DNA from: Emiliania huxleyi CCMP1516
Lineage: Eukaryota > Haptophyta > Isochrysidales > Noelaerhabdaceae
DNA length: 64,000 nt
Assembly (NCBI RefSeq): GCF_000372725.1
Contig: NW_005201192.1
Span: 343,492-407,491 of the forward strand
Reading direction: 5' to 3'
In this document: positions 10,670-21,409 of the stretch, piece by piece
How the letters are laid out: every line of letters begins with the position of its first letter
Numbering within the stretch: position 1 is the first letter of the stretch
Translations under genes and position numbers: made by a program
The notes under the pieces: generated by a model
Database searches by the model: none
What the model saw: the letters and a program-made list of their open reading frames with translations, nothing else
Told to the model about the DNA's origin: nothing

Positions 10670-12343
10670 TCACTTGGCGCCCGTCGTCGCGCCGCGCTGC
10701 ACCGAGAGGTCCATCATCACCGTGCCTGAGCCTTGGGGCTGCACGAGCGACGGCGCGCTCACCAGGTCGTCAAGCTCCCCGTAGCTCGGCAGCGTCGACT
10801 CCTGCACACGGCCCCTGCGCAGGACGATGCGGTCGAGCTGCGGCCGCGAGAGCAGCTCAGAGAGGCGCCGCGCGTCGGGGAAGAGGATCAGGTCGGCCGC
10901 GGCGCCGGGCGCGATCGATGCCGGCACGTTGGACAGCGCGCTCGTCGGCGCGGCGCCCTCGCCGCCGCCCGTCGCGCAGGCGCCGTCGTCGGCGCCCGGC
11001 GCGGGGTGGAGGCCCATGGCGAGGGCGGGCGCGTCTGAGACGAGCTGTGCCCACGCGCCCTCGTGGGGGACCGTGTCGAGGTGGCCGAGCGTGATCGCCA
11101 TCCTCCAGTTCTGCAGCCCGTCGTAGTCGCCATACGGGTGCCACCAGTCGCGCACGTTGTCGCTCGCCGCGGCGACGCACACGCCCGCCGCGGCGAGCTC
11201 CTGCACCAGCGTGAGGCCACGCCACTGCGGCGTGCGCGGCGTGTCGGCATCGATCTCCACGCAGTGCGGCGGCATCGAGCCGCGCCGGTCCTGCAAGCCA
11301 AGATTGGTCGCCGGGTGCACGATGACCGTCAGCGGGCGGAGGGCCGCGAGGCCCGCGACCACCTCACGCTGCACAGCCGGCGTCTGCAGCGAGAGCGCCG
11401 TGAGGTGGCCGAGGAGCACGGGCTTCGTGTAGCCGTTGGCGCGCGCCTTGCGGAGGCAGTGCACGAGGGGCTGCAGGCAGCAGCACTGTGGGTCGTTGGT
11501 CTCGTCGATGTGCAAGTCCACCTGCACGCCGTGCGCGTGCGCGTACGCGAAGAGTGCGTCCAGGTGCGCCTCCGTCTCGGCAAACGGCGTGCCGTTGACG
11601 TTGCCGCAGTAGGCGCCGAGGAGCACGCCCTCATGGCTCATCGCCTCCTCCAGATGGGGCTCAGCGAGGGCGGGCTTACCCCACAGCGGCAGGTAGAGGT
11701 TGGCCACGCCCTGGAGGCAGACGCCCTTGGCTGCCCACTTGGCGCGCAGCTTGGTGAAAGCCGTGTACACGGTGGCGCGCAGCTGCGCGTCCGGGCTGTT
11801 GGTGCCGTCGAGGTGCGTGCGCATCGCGCGCGTCCCATAGTGGTAAGCGGTCGCGATGGCAAAGTCCATGCGGCGGTACACGTCCTCCTCCGATAGCCAG
11901 TTTGCCTCCTGATCAATGAGCTCCACCCGCAGAGCGTCGTTGATGCTGCCCGTTGGATTGCGCGTGCGCGGGTGGCCGTGCGTCTTGATCATGTGGGTGT
12001 GCGCGTCCGTGAAGCAGGAGAGCAGAATGCTGCCTCCCGCGTCACACTTTGGACCCACGGTTTGACCGGCGTCGATCGCGGAGATCTTCCCATCCAAGAT
12101 GTGCACGTCGCAGTCCACGAGGCCCTCGGCATCACTGACAAAGGAGGAGCTAGGCGGCAGCAGCGACCGTGGCACGCGCACACGCGAGAGCACGAGAGTG
12201 CGCTTCGCACGTGCGAGGAGCTTGAGCTTGAGGCGCAGCAAACCGTGCCGCCGATTGAGCAAAGCGCCGAGCGTGAACGACGCCGCGGCGAGGGCAGCGC
12301 CAGATAATGCGAATGTGAGGGGTACGCGCGAGAGCAGCGCCAT
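10670..12343 (-). CDS. Cytosine-deaminase-like amidohydrolase with N-terminal membrane anchor
   Basis: A single exon encodes 557 residues from Met at 12343. An upstream in-frame Met at 12427 is less likely, because the hydrophobic N-terminus starts MALLSRVPLTFALSGAAL. The metal-ligand pattern of the bacterial CodA subfamily of the amidohydrolase superfamily is visible: DAHTHM (HxH pair), DLHIDETND (His/Glu), LLGHLTALS (His), and AASDNVRDWWHPYGDYD (catalytic Asp followed by the W-x-P-x-G loop seen in CodA). A metal-dependent deaminase or hydrolase acting on a cyclic amidine or pyrimidine is therefore likely, though the substrate cannot be read from sequence. The signal-anchor N-terminus is unusual for CodA and suggests ER or organelle targeting. 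No introns, unlike its neighbours, which may hint at bacterial ancestry. Confidence 0.82.
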   Translation of the reverse strand: MALLSRVPLTFALSGAALAAASFTLGALLNRRHGLLRLKLKLLARAKRTLVLSRVRVPRSLLPPSSSFVSDAEGLVDCDVHILDGKISAIDAGQTVGPKCDAGGSILLSCFTDAHTHMIKTHGHPRTRNPTGSINDALRVELIDQEANWLSEEDVYRRMDFAIATAYHYGTRAMRTHLDGTNSPDAQLRATVYTAFTKLRAKWAAKGVCLQGVANLYLPLWGKPALAEPHLEEAMSHEGVLLGAYCGNVNGTPFAETEAHLDALFAYAHAHGVQVDLHIDETNDPQCCCLQPLVHCLRKARANGYTKPVLLGHLTALSLQTPAVQREVVAGLAALRPLTVIVHPATNLGLQDRRGSMPPHCVEIDADTPRTPQWRGLTLVQELAAAGVCVAAASDNVRDWWHPYGDYDGLQNWRMAITLGHLDTVPHEGAWAQLVSDAPALAMGLHPAPGADDGACATGGGEGAAPTSALSNVPASIAPGAAADLILFPDARRLSELLSRPQLDRIVLRRGRVQESTLPSYGELDDLVSAPSLVQPQGSGTVMMDLSVQRGATTGAK

Positions 12344-12483
12344 TTTGCTACCGGGATAGGGGTACAAGCTCGCGACGCGGCTTGGCAGGCCGCATCGCAG
12401 CCAGCCTTTCAGAAGGCCCTCCTTCACAGCTGCTGCTGCTGCACGACGTCGACGCCTCTCGCCGCTGGATCGCCCTCGGCCTC

Positions 12484-12521
<38 letters not shown>

Positions 12522-13515
12522 TGTGAAGATCTTCCTCGTTGTACAAGCTCTAATCGAAAACCTTGGCCTCACAGAATCGGTCCCTCGTTGTACAGCAGTG
12601 AGTGTGGTTCTTGCACGCGTGCAAGATTGGGCGTCTTCTGCCGCAGTCCCTTTGTGCTTTGACGGCCCCAGGGTGGGTGGGGGCCACCTCCAACCCCTAC
12701 CTAGCCAATAGGGGTACAAGCTCTTCCTCGTTGTACTCGAGTATTGCAAGCAACCCCCCCCCCCCCTGGCCCCCCCCACCCCGCCTCCCGGCATCCGACC
12801 CGCCCATTCAGCTCTTTCGTACTTTCGTACGGAGCGTGGGTTTGCTTTTTCATTTTTTAGGCGGGATTTGTGGTCACAACTTAGGCGCGCGCGCGAAACA
12901 CACCCGGATCTACTCGCGTAGATACACAGACGACACAACCGAGCCTATGGACAACTGGGACCAGATCATCACGCAGCGCTGGCGTGCGGCGATTCCAGCA
13001 GGCCCAGGCAAAGTGACGCGATCCGTCTCGCCGAGGCGCGCTTTTTGCGTCCGCATCGGTAGATGGTAGAGATGTGCGTTTGGAGCAGTGCGGACTGTCT
13101 GTGCAGAGTAGAGTGGGGTCACCCGTTTAGTTGATTTGTAGTTTGTGTTGTTCTGTGTGAGCGGTGGTGCCGCACGGGCCGCTCTCCCTCGCCTCGGGGC
13201 GTGGCGCTGGTGGGCCGGGGGCGCGCGGTAGGCGTACGGGGCCGCGTGCGCGTGGCCCGCCCGTAAGCGCCGTGTGTGGGGTGCCCTGGGGTCGGGCAGC
13301 GAGCTACCCCCCCGGGACGGCGCATCGCGAGTGAGGCCCCGGGGTGGGGCAGGTGAGGGAGGGGGCGGGGATGGCCGGGCCCCGGTGAGTTCTGGGTGAG
13401 GCCCGCCCCCCCCCCCCTCCCTCGAGGCTGTGATCCGCACATGGGCAGGAGCCGGAACCCAAATCGGCGTTGACGTATGCACCCGGTCGCTAGCTGCTAG
13501 TCTACCACGCCCCGA
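12344..13515. other. Intergenic with GCC triplet run
   Basis: A (GCC)n triplet tract lies at about 12486-12526. A GTACAAGCTC-type motif recurs near 12361, 12541 and 12714, and C homopolymers occur at 12753-12780. A 40-codon frame from about 12946 (MDNWDQIITQRW) has no recognisable relatives and is not called. Otherwise this is the divergent upstream region of the CodA-like and sulfatase genes. Confidence 0.5.
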
Positions 13516-15801
13516 ATGACTGTTCTTTGTGTTGTGTCGGTTCTCAGCCTGCTCCCGTTCGCGACATCACGCCCACCGCACATCGTCTTTATCGTTAGCG
13601 ACGATCTCGGCTTCAACGACGTCTCGTTCCACGGCTCGAACCAGATTGGTGCGGCTCTCTGCTGACTGCTCTTTGGGTGAAGCAAGTGAAGCACGCAGTC
13701 TGCACATCACTCGCGCCGACTAGGCACGCCCAACATCGACGCCATCGCCGCCGATGGCATCACCCTGATGAACTACCATGTGCAGCCAGTCTGCAGCCCG
13801 TCCCGCGCCACCTTTATGAGCGGTGAGCCGGCCGATGCTGCACACCGCTCTCCCGGCGCCGGTGTACTTGTGCCCATGCTGGCTAGGCCGGCACGTCATC
13901 CACACGGGCATCTACATGCCGTTTCGGCAGGGCACGCCACTGCGGCTCAACCTGTCCTACTCGCTGCTGCCGCAGTATCTGCGGCGGTGCTGCAACTACA
14001 GCTCGCACATGGTCGGAAAATGGCATCTCGGGCAGAATGTGCTCGCCGCGCTGCCGACGGGGCGCGGCTTCGAGACGTACCTCGGCTACTGGTCTGGCGC
14101 GGAGGACTACGTCACGCACGACACGCTCGGCGCCTACGATTTCAACGACGACGCGCGGCACGAGGCGGGCTCGGCTGCGGCGGAAGTGACGCTGCGCCCG
14201 GCGGTGGAGCTGAACGGGACCTACTCGACCGCGGCGATGACGGCGCGCGCGGTCCGGGTGATTGAGGGCTTCGGCGGCGGCGGCGGGCTCGGAGGCTCTC
14301 TTCCTCGGAGGCCTCTCTTCCTCTACCTGCCGTACCAGGCGGTGCACTGGCCGCTCGAGGCGCCGCCGCAGTACGTTGACCGGTACCGCGGGCGGACGGG
14401 CGGCGACACTCGGCGGCAGCTTGTGTGTGCGATGGCCAAGGCGCTCGACGACGGCGTGGGGCAGGTGACGGCGGCGCTCAAGCGGCGGGGCATGTGGGAC
14501 GACTCGCTCGTCCTCTTCTCGAGCGACAACGGCGGCCCGACTAACGGCAACGAGGGGACGTGGAGCTCGAACTTCCCTCTGCGCGGCGGCAAGAACACGC
14601 TCTGGGAGGGAGGCACGCGCGTGGTTGGCGCTGTGCGCGGCCCCGGCATCCCTCGCGGCGCGGCGAGCGACGCTGCGAGAAGCGGCGGCAGACGGGCTGC
14701 GGTGGCACCGCTCACGCCGCCCGCCGTGCGTCAGGTCTCCTACGAGAAGTTGCACGCGACGGACTGGCTGCCGACCCTCGTGGCGATGGCGTCCGGCAGG
14801 CCGTGCACCTCTCGCCCCCGCACCTCGGCCTGACCCCGGACTAGCCTCGGCCTCGGCCTGGCCTCGGCCTGGCCTCGGCTTGACGCCTGTGTGTCTCTGG
14901 GGCAGGCCGTGGACCGCCTCCATCCCGCCCGGCGAGGCGCCGTACCTCGAGGGCGACGGCGTCGACAACTGGCCGATGCTGCGGGCGGGCGGCGCGCCCG
15001 GCTCGTCGGCGCGCGACTGGCTGCTGTACGAGGTGCACCCTGGCGACCGCTGGGCGCCGCACTCCCACGGCGAAACGTCCGGCGGGCGAGCCGCTCTGTT
15101 GCAAGTACCAGTTGAGATGCCGCTTGCGCACACGCTAGGGGACGCACTCGTGTTGGGCGACCTCAAGCTCATCCGGACGGGGAAGGTCAACCCCGCGGAG
15201 GAGGACGGGCGCTCGCCCCGCCCCGCCAGGCGAGGGCCACTCGCTCACGACACCGACTCTTGCTCGACGTGCCGCGCAGGTGGCACCCTCCGCCGGGCGA
15301 GGACAGCACCGCCACGCGCTACGCCGTCGGAGAGCGGTGCGACCGCTCCCTCCGTGTCGGCGCCGCGGAGGCGATCACCTTGGGACGGGCCCAGCGCAAG
15401 GTGCGGACGTGTCCGGGACGTGTCCGCCGCGTGCGTAGGCGGGGCAGTGCGCGGAGGAGTACTGCCTCTTCAACGTCACTGCGGACGCCTGCGAGTACCA
15501 CGACCTCGCGGCGGAAAGGCCGGCCGACGTGGCGCGGCTGCTGCGGCGGCTCGACCGCTTCCGCGCGACGGCGGTGCCGGTGGTGCGGCCGGAGGGGTGC
15601 GAGCCCGTCCGCGTGCCAAACAGCCGGTGGGGGGCGGGCTTTCGCGGCGTGTCGTGGCAGCCGTGCGACGGGCCGATGACGCCGCCCGGCCTGACGGAAG
15701 TGGCAAGCGCGGGGAGGGAGCGGCGCGGCGAGGATTTGTTTGTGCTGGTGCGGGGGAGCGGAGCAGCGAGTCCGAGCGGACGCCTGGAGAGCGTTGCTTG
15801 A
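13516..15801 (+). CDS. Secreted sulfatase (arylsulfatase B-like), 6 exons
   Basis: Exons 13516-13648, 13724-13822, 13887-14799, 14906-15208, 15280-15400 and 15448-15801 join to a continuous frame of 640 codons. The protein starts with a signal peptide ([18 protein letters not shown]). It then shows the sulfatase core: [18 protein letters not shown] (metal-binding DD), the formylglycine signature [45 protein letters not shown] and [14 protein letters not shown]. The C-terminal part has paired Cys ([19 protein letters not shown]). It should hydrolyse sulfate esters of glycans in the secretory path or outside the cell after Cys-to-formylglycine conversion. Introns at 13649, 13823 and 15401 use GT donors; those at 14800 and 15209 use GC. 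The intron at 14800 has an 11-base direct repeat at both ends. Confidence 0.92.
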
Positions 15802-16634
15802 CACATGACAGCGGCGGAGAGGGTGGCACACGCGCATGTGTGTCGCGCACGAGCGGTCGAGCGCCCTCGCGGCCGCGCGCGCCCCCGGCCTACCCCGCTA
15901 TAGGGCCGGCGACCCTCTCTCGGTGCGTCGGAGCTCGAAGCTCCCCCGTCGCATATCTAGATACACGTTTTTGTGAATGCTTCTTCGCGCGCGTGTACGT
16001 GTACCCTGACTCGTCACCGTCATCAATCCGCGACTCCGCTCTCGCCGGTGTCCGGGGACTCGTCTCTCGCGAGCGACGAGTCTCAGAGAGAGCTGAGACC
16101 GCGCGAGACTGTGATCTGTGTGGTGTCTGGAGAGAGAGTTTTTGCATTTTGGTCCTCGTTACGACAAACAAACTGCTCTATAAGACGTTATTTCGGCGGG
16201 GCCGGCGCTCATGTGCCTCTCCGCCCGACATGTGCGCCATGCGGAGCTTGAGCCTTGAGCCTTGACGCTTGGTTGTCTATGTCACAACGAGACTGTGGGT
16301 GTGGCACAGAGACGAGAGAGCGCAGATTTTGTATTATTGTATATCGATGTGTGGCTTTGCCATGTGGATTGCATTCATGAACGTAGGCGAGTGCTCGCGA
16401 GAGTGTGCGAACGGTTACGCGCCGCACTCGAGACAGAGCCAGTACGGCTGTCACACATGTGTGTGACAAGGTGCGCAGTAAGGAAGGTGCGTGCCCGGCG
16501 ACACTCTTCTAGCTGCGCAGTAAGTATATGTCCGCAGTTAAGAATACCATGTCAGTCAGAAGCGATTGCAGAAGAGAGGGGGGGGGAAGGGAGGGGGCTG
16601 TTCGTGCCCTGACGTGCAGACAGGGAGAGAGGCG
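15802..16634. other. Intergenic, no gene seen
   Basis: 3' regions of two convergent genes. A few overlapping frames on both strands lack domain signals. Confidence 0.5.
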
Positions 16635-17479
16635 CTAGAAGCCAAACGCGTCCATGAAGTCGTCGGCCGTGGCCGTGCCGCCGTTGACGTCCACCTCGGA
16701 CTTGTCGAACTTGTGCAAGCCGCCCCCCACCGACTTGCCCTGCGCCTCCATCTCGGCCGCCCTCTTGGCGTTCTCCGCGTCCTTGGCGTCGCGCTCCGCC
16801 TGCTCGCGCGCGTCCTTCTCGCGCTTGGCCTTGGCCGCCGCCGCGTCCATCGCCTTGAGCTCCTCCGCCGTCATCGGCTGCCCGCCGGCCGCCTTGAGCT
16901 TCTTCGAGAGCTCGGTGAAGAAGTCGCCCGCGTCGGAGATCATGAACTTGACGCCGCTCATCGGCCCCGACCCCTTGCCTTTCTTCGCGATCACGTCGGC
17001 GATGTGCGTCTCGAGGTCTGGCCAGGGCGGTGGACAGGGCGGGTGGTGAGGCCCATGCTCGCAGATGGGCGGTGTGGGTGGTGCGCCCATGCTCGCAGAT
17101 GGGCGGTGTGGAGAGAGAGGCTGCTCAGAGGTGGTGGCATTGCAGGGACGGAGCGAGGATGCCACGAGAGCGAATGCCGCAGCATGTACACCCGCAGCAC
17201 GGGAGCCGGCGGGGACAAGCGCGGCGCGAGCGGCGGCGGCGAAAGTGGTGGTGACGAGCGGTGCGCATGGAGGCACACACCGAACTTCGCAAGGTATTCC
17301 TTCATGTCGGCATCTTGCGCGACCGGCGAGGCCTCGGGAGGTGTGCCGTCTCCGAGCGACGCAGCGAACAGGATCTTTTGCAGCGACTTGAACGGATCGT
17401 CGGGCTTTGCGGCGAGAACCTCGTTCAGTGCTGCCACAAGGTGCTGCCTGAGAGCGTCGGCGTATTCGACCTCAGCCAT
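16635..17479 (-). CDS. Small helical protein with a possible Dpy-30/RIIa-like N-terminus
   Basis: Two exons: 17479-17281 starting MAEVEYADALRQHLVAALNE, and about 17017-16635 ending DDFMDAFGF. They are joined across an intron of about 263 bases (GT-AG on the minus strand) to give LAKFDLETHIADVIAKKG and about 193 residues in total. The first 45 residues (LRQHLVAALNEVLAAKPDDP) resemble the dimerisation/docking helices of Dpy-30 or RIIa domains, with the usual Pro-x-Asp-Pro turn; these domains are common in ciliary and chromatin proteins. The C-terminal half is a charged Ala/Lys/Glu helix. The intron holds a duplicated segment of about 23 bases with CCATGCTCGCAGATGGGCGG (near 17052 and 17088). 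Family assignment is tentative; the gene itself is well supported by its composition and clean splice. Confidence 0.65.
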
Positions 17480-17544
17480 GTGTGTGTCGGGCACGTGCGT
17501 ATCCTCAGCGCGTTGAAAAAAATATCGCGAAATATTAAAGTAGG

Positions 17545-17573
17545 GTGGCCGCACACGCACACGCACACGCACA

Positions 17574-17604
<31 letters not shown>

Positions 17605-17605
17605 T

Positions 17606-17677
<72 letters not shown>

Positions 17678-17683
17678 CACACA

Positions 17684-17715
<32 letters not shown>

Positions 17716-17727
17716 CACACACACGCA

Positions 17728-17815
<88 letters not shown>
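17545..17815. repeat. CACG/CA microsatellite
   Basis: A (GCAC)n tract from about 17545 to 17705 is followed by a (CA)n tract to 17815. It lies just upstream of the minus-strand Dpy-30-like gene. Open frames of repeating His/Thr or Cys/Val are artefacts. Confidence 0.97.
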
Positions 17816-17819
<4 letters not shown>

Positions 17820-18420
17820 CCTCCGCCCCTCCGTCGCGCGCGCCGCGCGCGCGCTGCCGCCGCCGCCCCTCCTCGCTCGCCGTCTTTCCCTCCGTGTGTG
17901 GTGTGGTGCGCGCAGGCCGCAGCGCACAGCAGCGTCCCCACCCCTACGCCCTACCCTCCGTCGCGCCGCCCCTATGCCGCGCGCTGCGCGCCGCCGCCCC
18001 CGCCCCCGCCCCGGCCCCCGCCCCCGCCCCCGCTCCCGCTCCCAAGCGCCCCTTCCTTCCTTCCCCGGTGTGTCTCGTGAGAGGTTATGTGATCTATGAG
18101 ACCCGCTGTGCGTCGCGGGTGTGCTAGAAAGTGGAACCGATCGAGAGGTGCCGCTGCCGGAGCCGCCGTGTGTACATGTGCATGCGCATGTTGTTAGGCA
18201 CGTGAGTATGTATGTATGTAGGAAGGTGAAGAACAGTGAGTGAGGCCGGCGGGCGTTTTCTACCCTTATAAGTCTCTCGTGTCGGCGCCGACGCTCTTGG
18301 TTTAACCGTAGAAGTCCCAGCCGAAATCCGCCCGCCACGATCGATCAGTCCACAATCGTCGGCCCGCAGCGACCCGCAGCGACGGATGCCGCCCCTACGG
18401 CCCCTACGGCCGACGCGCCG
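17816..18420. other. Non-coding, GC-rich
   Basis: C-rich low-complexity (CCCCCGCC runs near 17995-18045) followed by ordinary sequence. No gene supported. Confidence 0.5.
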
Positions 18421-19084
18421 ATGCACGACCGGCCTCCGTCGGATGGCTCTCCGGCCTCTCCGGCCGCTGACTCCTCCCGTGCTGCTGCCGATCCGGTCCC
18501 TCTCACGCTCAGCGATATCACGACAACTTTGAGGTCGCCGGCTTTGGCCAGGTGCCCACCACCTGCTTGCCTCCATGTTCACGCTTCGCGCCCCTTCCCC
18601 CCCTCTGACGCCGCCGTATGGCCGTAGGTGAGGGGCACGACTGCCCGCCTGGAAGGCGCTCTCATCAGCAAGTCACCCAGGCACCAACTCCTGGGCGTTT
18701 ACGCTTGACTACGAAACCATGCACCTTTTGGATGCAGCTCGATCAAAACGGCGACGCCAACAGCTGGTCCCTGGGCGAGTTACTCGCCCAGGATGAGATG
18801 CGGGTCATGATGCTCGACCCAGCGTGCACCAAGTCGCTCACATTCCGTGAGTTCGTCAACGGGCGACTGCGATCTCGAACTCCGACAACTGGACTGGTGC
18901 ACCAGCCGCGGAGGACGATGGCTCCCTCGACGACATCCCTTCATCGACGGACGCCTTCACCGCCGCCGGCCCTGGGCCATCCATCGCGGCCTCCGACTGG
19001 CTGCCGCAGCTCACACCCTAATCTATCTGCCTTAGGCACGGAGCCAACGGCGCCCGCAGCATCGCGTGCGGCTCCGAGCTGACT
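18421..19084 (+). CDS. Possible multi-exon gene, unrecognised
   Basis: Several short stretches in different frames look protein-like. RYHDNFEVAGFGQ lies near 18507-18553, TTARLEGALISKSP near 18639-18690, an EF-hand-like LDQNGDANSW near 18740-18770 continuing SLGELLAQDEMRVMMLDP, and an acidic stretch (APAAEDDGSLDDIPSS) near 18898-18950 ending at a TAA at 19019. No single frame holds all of them, so this is either a gene with unusual splice sites or a decayed gene. The similar strings NSWAF and NSWSL near 18690 and 18765 suggest a local duplication. Function unknown; borders are approximate. Confidence 0.25.
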
Positions 19085-19333
19085 GATGAGTGCTTGCGAG
19101 AGAGAGATTTTTAGCAATGCTTGCGATGGATGATCTCCGACACCCAAAACCAAAATGCAAATGCGGAGTGGAGCCCACTTCGCGTGCAGATCCTGCGTCT
19201 CTCACTGCCCGAACAACAGAGGCGGGTAACGCGGCAGGTCCCACACTAGTTTCTGCAAACATGCGAACGGTCGACCCTGTATGTGTGTGTCTCTCTCACC
19301 CTGTATGTGCGAAGGAGCCCACACATCCTCTTC

Positions 19334-21392
19334 ATGTCCATGTCCCTCGGGAGGCTGTCGCTCGAAGCTGCCTCCTCTTCGGGCCGCACGCTCTTCTTCA
19401 ACGCCTCCGTCGTGCACACCGTCTCGCCCACTGCACCCTCGGCCGCCGCGTGGTGCGTGATAGACGGCGCCTTCTCAGGTGTCGGCAGCCTGGCTGTCGC
19501 GACAGCGGCTTGCGGTGCCTCGGCAGCGCGTGTCAACCTCCATGGCGCGGTCGTTGTGCCCGGACTAATAGACTCGCACCTGCACCTCCTCTACGGCGGC
19601 CTGAAGCTTGCGCGGCCGCAGCTCGACAATGCCTCGTCGGCTGCCGAGGTCGTGAGCATCCTCCTGGCGCACGTGGCCAAGCGGCCGGTGCCGCCCGGTG
19701 GCTGGCTGCAAGGCTTTGGCTGGGACCAGGAGCGTTTCCCGGGCAAGGTCTACCCGACTCGGGAGGATCTCGACGGCGCCTTTCCGCACACGCCGGTGTG
19801 GCTCGGTCCATTGACGGCCACGCGGCGTGGGCGAACTCCGAGGCGCTACGCCGCGTCCCGAAGCTCCCAAAGTCGGACCCGCAGGGCGGGCGTATCGTAC
19901 GAGACCCAGAGACGGGCGAGCCGACTGGCGTCTTCACCGACACGGCGATGCGGCTTGTCGCGGCGCGCGTGCCTCGGCCGAGCAGGAACGAGAGCCTCTC
20001 CGCACTCCGCCTCGCGCTGGCGCGCCTCTCGCGCCATGGCCTGACTGCGATCCACGACCCAGGCGAGGTGTAGACGAGACATAGTCGGGAGGGAGGAAGA
20101 GAGGCAGCCTTTGCGCTCGCTCCTAGGCATTGGGCTCGAGGAGGTGCCGCTTCTGAAGGAGCTCATCGACGAGGGGGCCTTCCCGCTCCGCTCGTACGCG
20201 ATGGTGCTAGCCAATGGGAACGAGCTGGGAGAGCGCCTCGCCACGCCGTCCACGCCAAAGATCCGCGACTACAAGGGCCGGCTCAGCGTGCAGGCCGTGA
20301 AGTTCTTTGTCGACGGCGCGCTCGGCTCGCGCGGCGCGGCGATGCTGCAAAACTACTCCGACGCGCCGCTCGAGCGCGGCCAGCTGCGCGTGCGCGAGGA
20401 GGACTTCAAAAAGGCGGCCAAGGAGTGGGCTGGCGCCGGGTGGCAGCTTGCGGCTCACGCCATCGGCGACCGCGCCAACCGGCTCGTGCTGGACGCCTAC
20501 GAAGCCGCGTGCGAGAGCGGCGGCAGCGGGAGCGGCGCGCCGGATTTGCGCTTGCGGATCGAGCACTTCCAGGTCGTCAACGCGAGCGACTTGCCGCGCG
20601 TGCGCCAGCCCGGCGAGAGGCACGGCGGCGGCAGTGCGTGCATCCTCGCGTCGATGCAGCCGACGCACGCCACGTCGGATATGGCCTTCGCCGAGGAGCG
20701 GCTCGGCAGAGAGCGGCTGCGAGGCGCGTACGCATGGCAGAGCGTCCTCGACACCGGCGCGGCCGCGCTCCCCTTCGGCTCCGACTGGCCGACAGTCGGC
20801 GTCGTGCCGCCGCTGCTCGGAATCTACGCGGCCGTGACACGGGAGGAGAGCTCCTCTGCACCTCGGCTGCACCTCGGCTGCACCTCGGCTGCACCTCGGC
20901 TGCACCTCCGCTGCACCTCCGGCTGCACCTCGGCTGCACCTCCGGCTGTAGGACCTCCGCGGCCACCCCGAGGGCGGCTGGCTGGCACAGCAGTGCGTCA
21001 GCCGCGCGCAGGCTCTCCGCGGCTACACGGCCGACGCCGCCTTTGCCGCCTTCAAGGAGGCGTCGCTCGGACAGATCGCCGACGGTTTCCTCGCCGATTT
21101 CGTGGCCTTCGACCGCGACATCCTCGACGAGCAGAGCGTGCCCGACCGCGACATTTGGCAGAGTGCCGTCCTCGCGACGTACAGCGGAGGCGAGCCCGCG
21201 TGGCAGCACGCGTGTTGGCGGCGCCGCGGCGACGGCGGCGACAGGGGGAGGGGTGGCGGCGGCGGCCAATCCGGCCTAGCGGCGCTGCGTGCGTGCGTCG
21301 AGGGGGAGCGTGCGAGGTCACCGCCGCTTGAGTCCACGCTCGAGCGGCTACAGCGCCTCAGCGCCGCACACGGCGACGGCTGCCCTTTCTGA
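19334..21392 (+). CDS. YtcJ-type amidohydrolase (Amidohydro_3), with one apparent frameshift
   Basis: The metal-dependent hydrolase fold is seen in order: AAWCVIDGAFSGVG, VVPGLIDSHLHLLYGG (HxH), GWLQGFGWDQERFPG, SIDGHAAWANSEAL, GRIVRDPETGEPTGVF, VKFFVDGALGSRG, WQLAAHAIGDRANRLVLDAY, LRIEHFQVV, PFGSDWPTVGVVPP (catalytic Asp), and a C-terminal FLADFVAFDRDIL strand. Exon 1 runs 19334-20062. The intron at 20063-20126 fits as GC-AG, giving IHDPG then IGLEEVPLL. A second intron at 20846-20951 has no usable GT donor and fits best as GA-AG. The frame slips by one base near 19802-19805 (PVWL/RSIDGH), either a sequencing error or real damage. Met 19334 is chosen because it starts just before the first beta strand; 19283 is also possible. 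Confidence 0.8.
20859..20946. repeat. TGCACCTCGGC minisatellite inside an intron
   Basis: About seven tandem copies of an 11-base unit fill most of the second intron of the YtcJ-like gene. Confidence 0.85.
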
Positions 21393-21409
21393 GAGTGCGG
21401 GTCAGGAGA

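Noticed and set aside
11063-11896. 277-codon plus-strand frame opposite the CodA-like gene
   Set aside because: Shadow of the minus-strand amidohydrolase, whose metal ligands are in place.
13883-15190. 435-codon minus-strand frame opposite the sulfatase
   Set aside because: Antisense of a clearly identified sulfatase; Arg/Pro/Ala composition only.
17261-18338. Long frames of repeating His/Thr or Cys/Val over the CA/CACG tract
   Set aside because: Pure translation of a microsatellite; no flanking coding signal in those frames.
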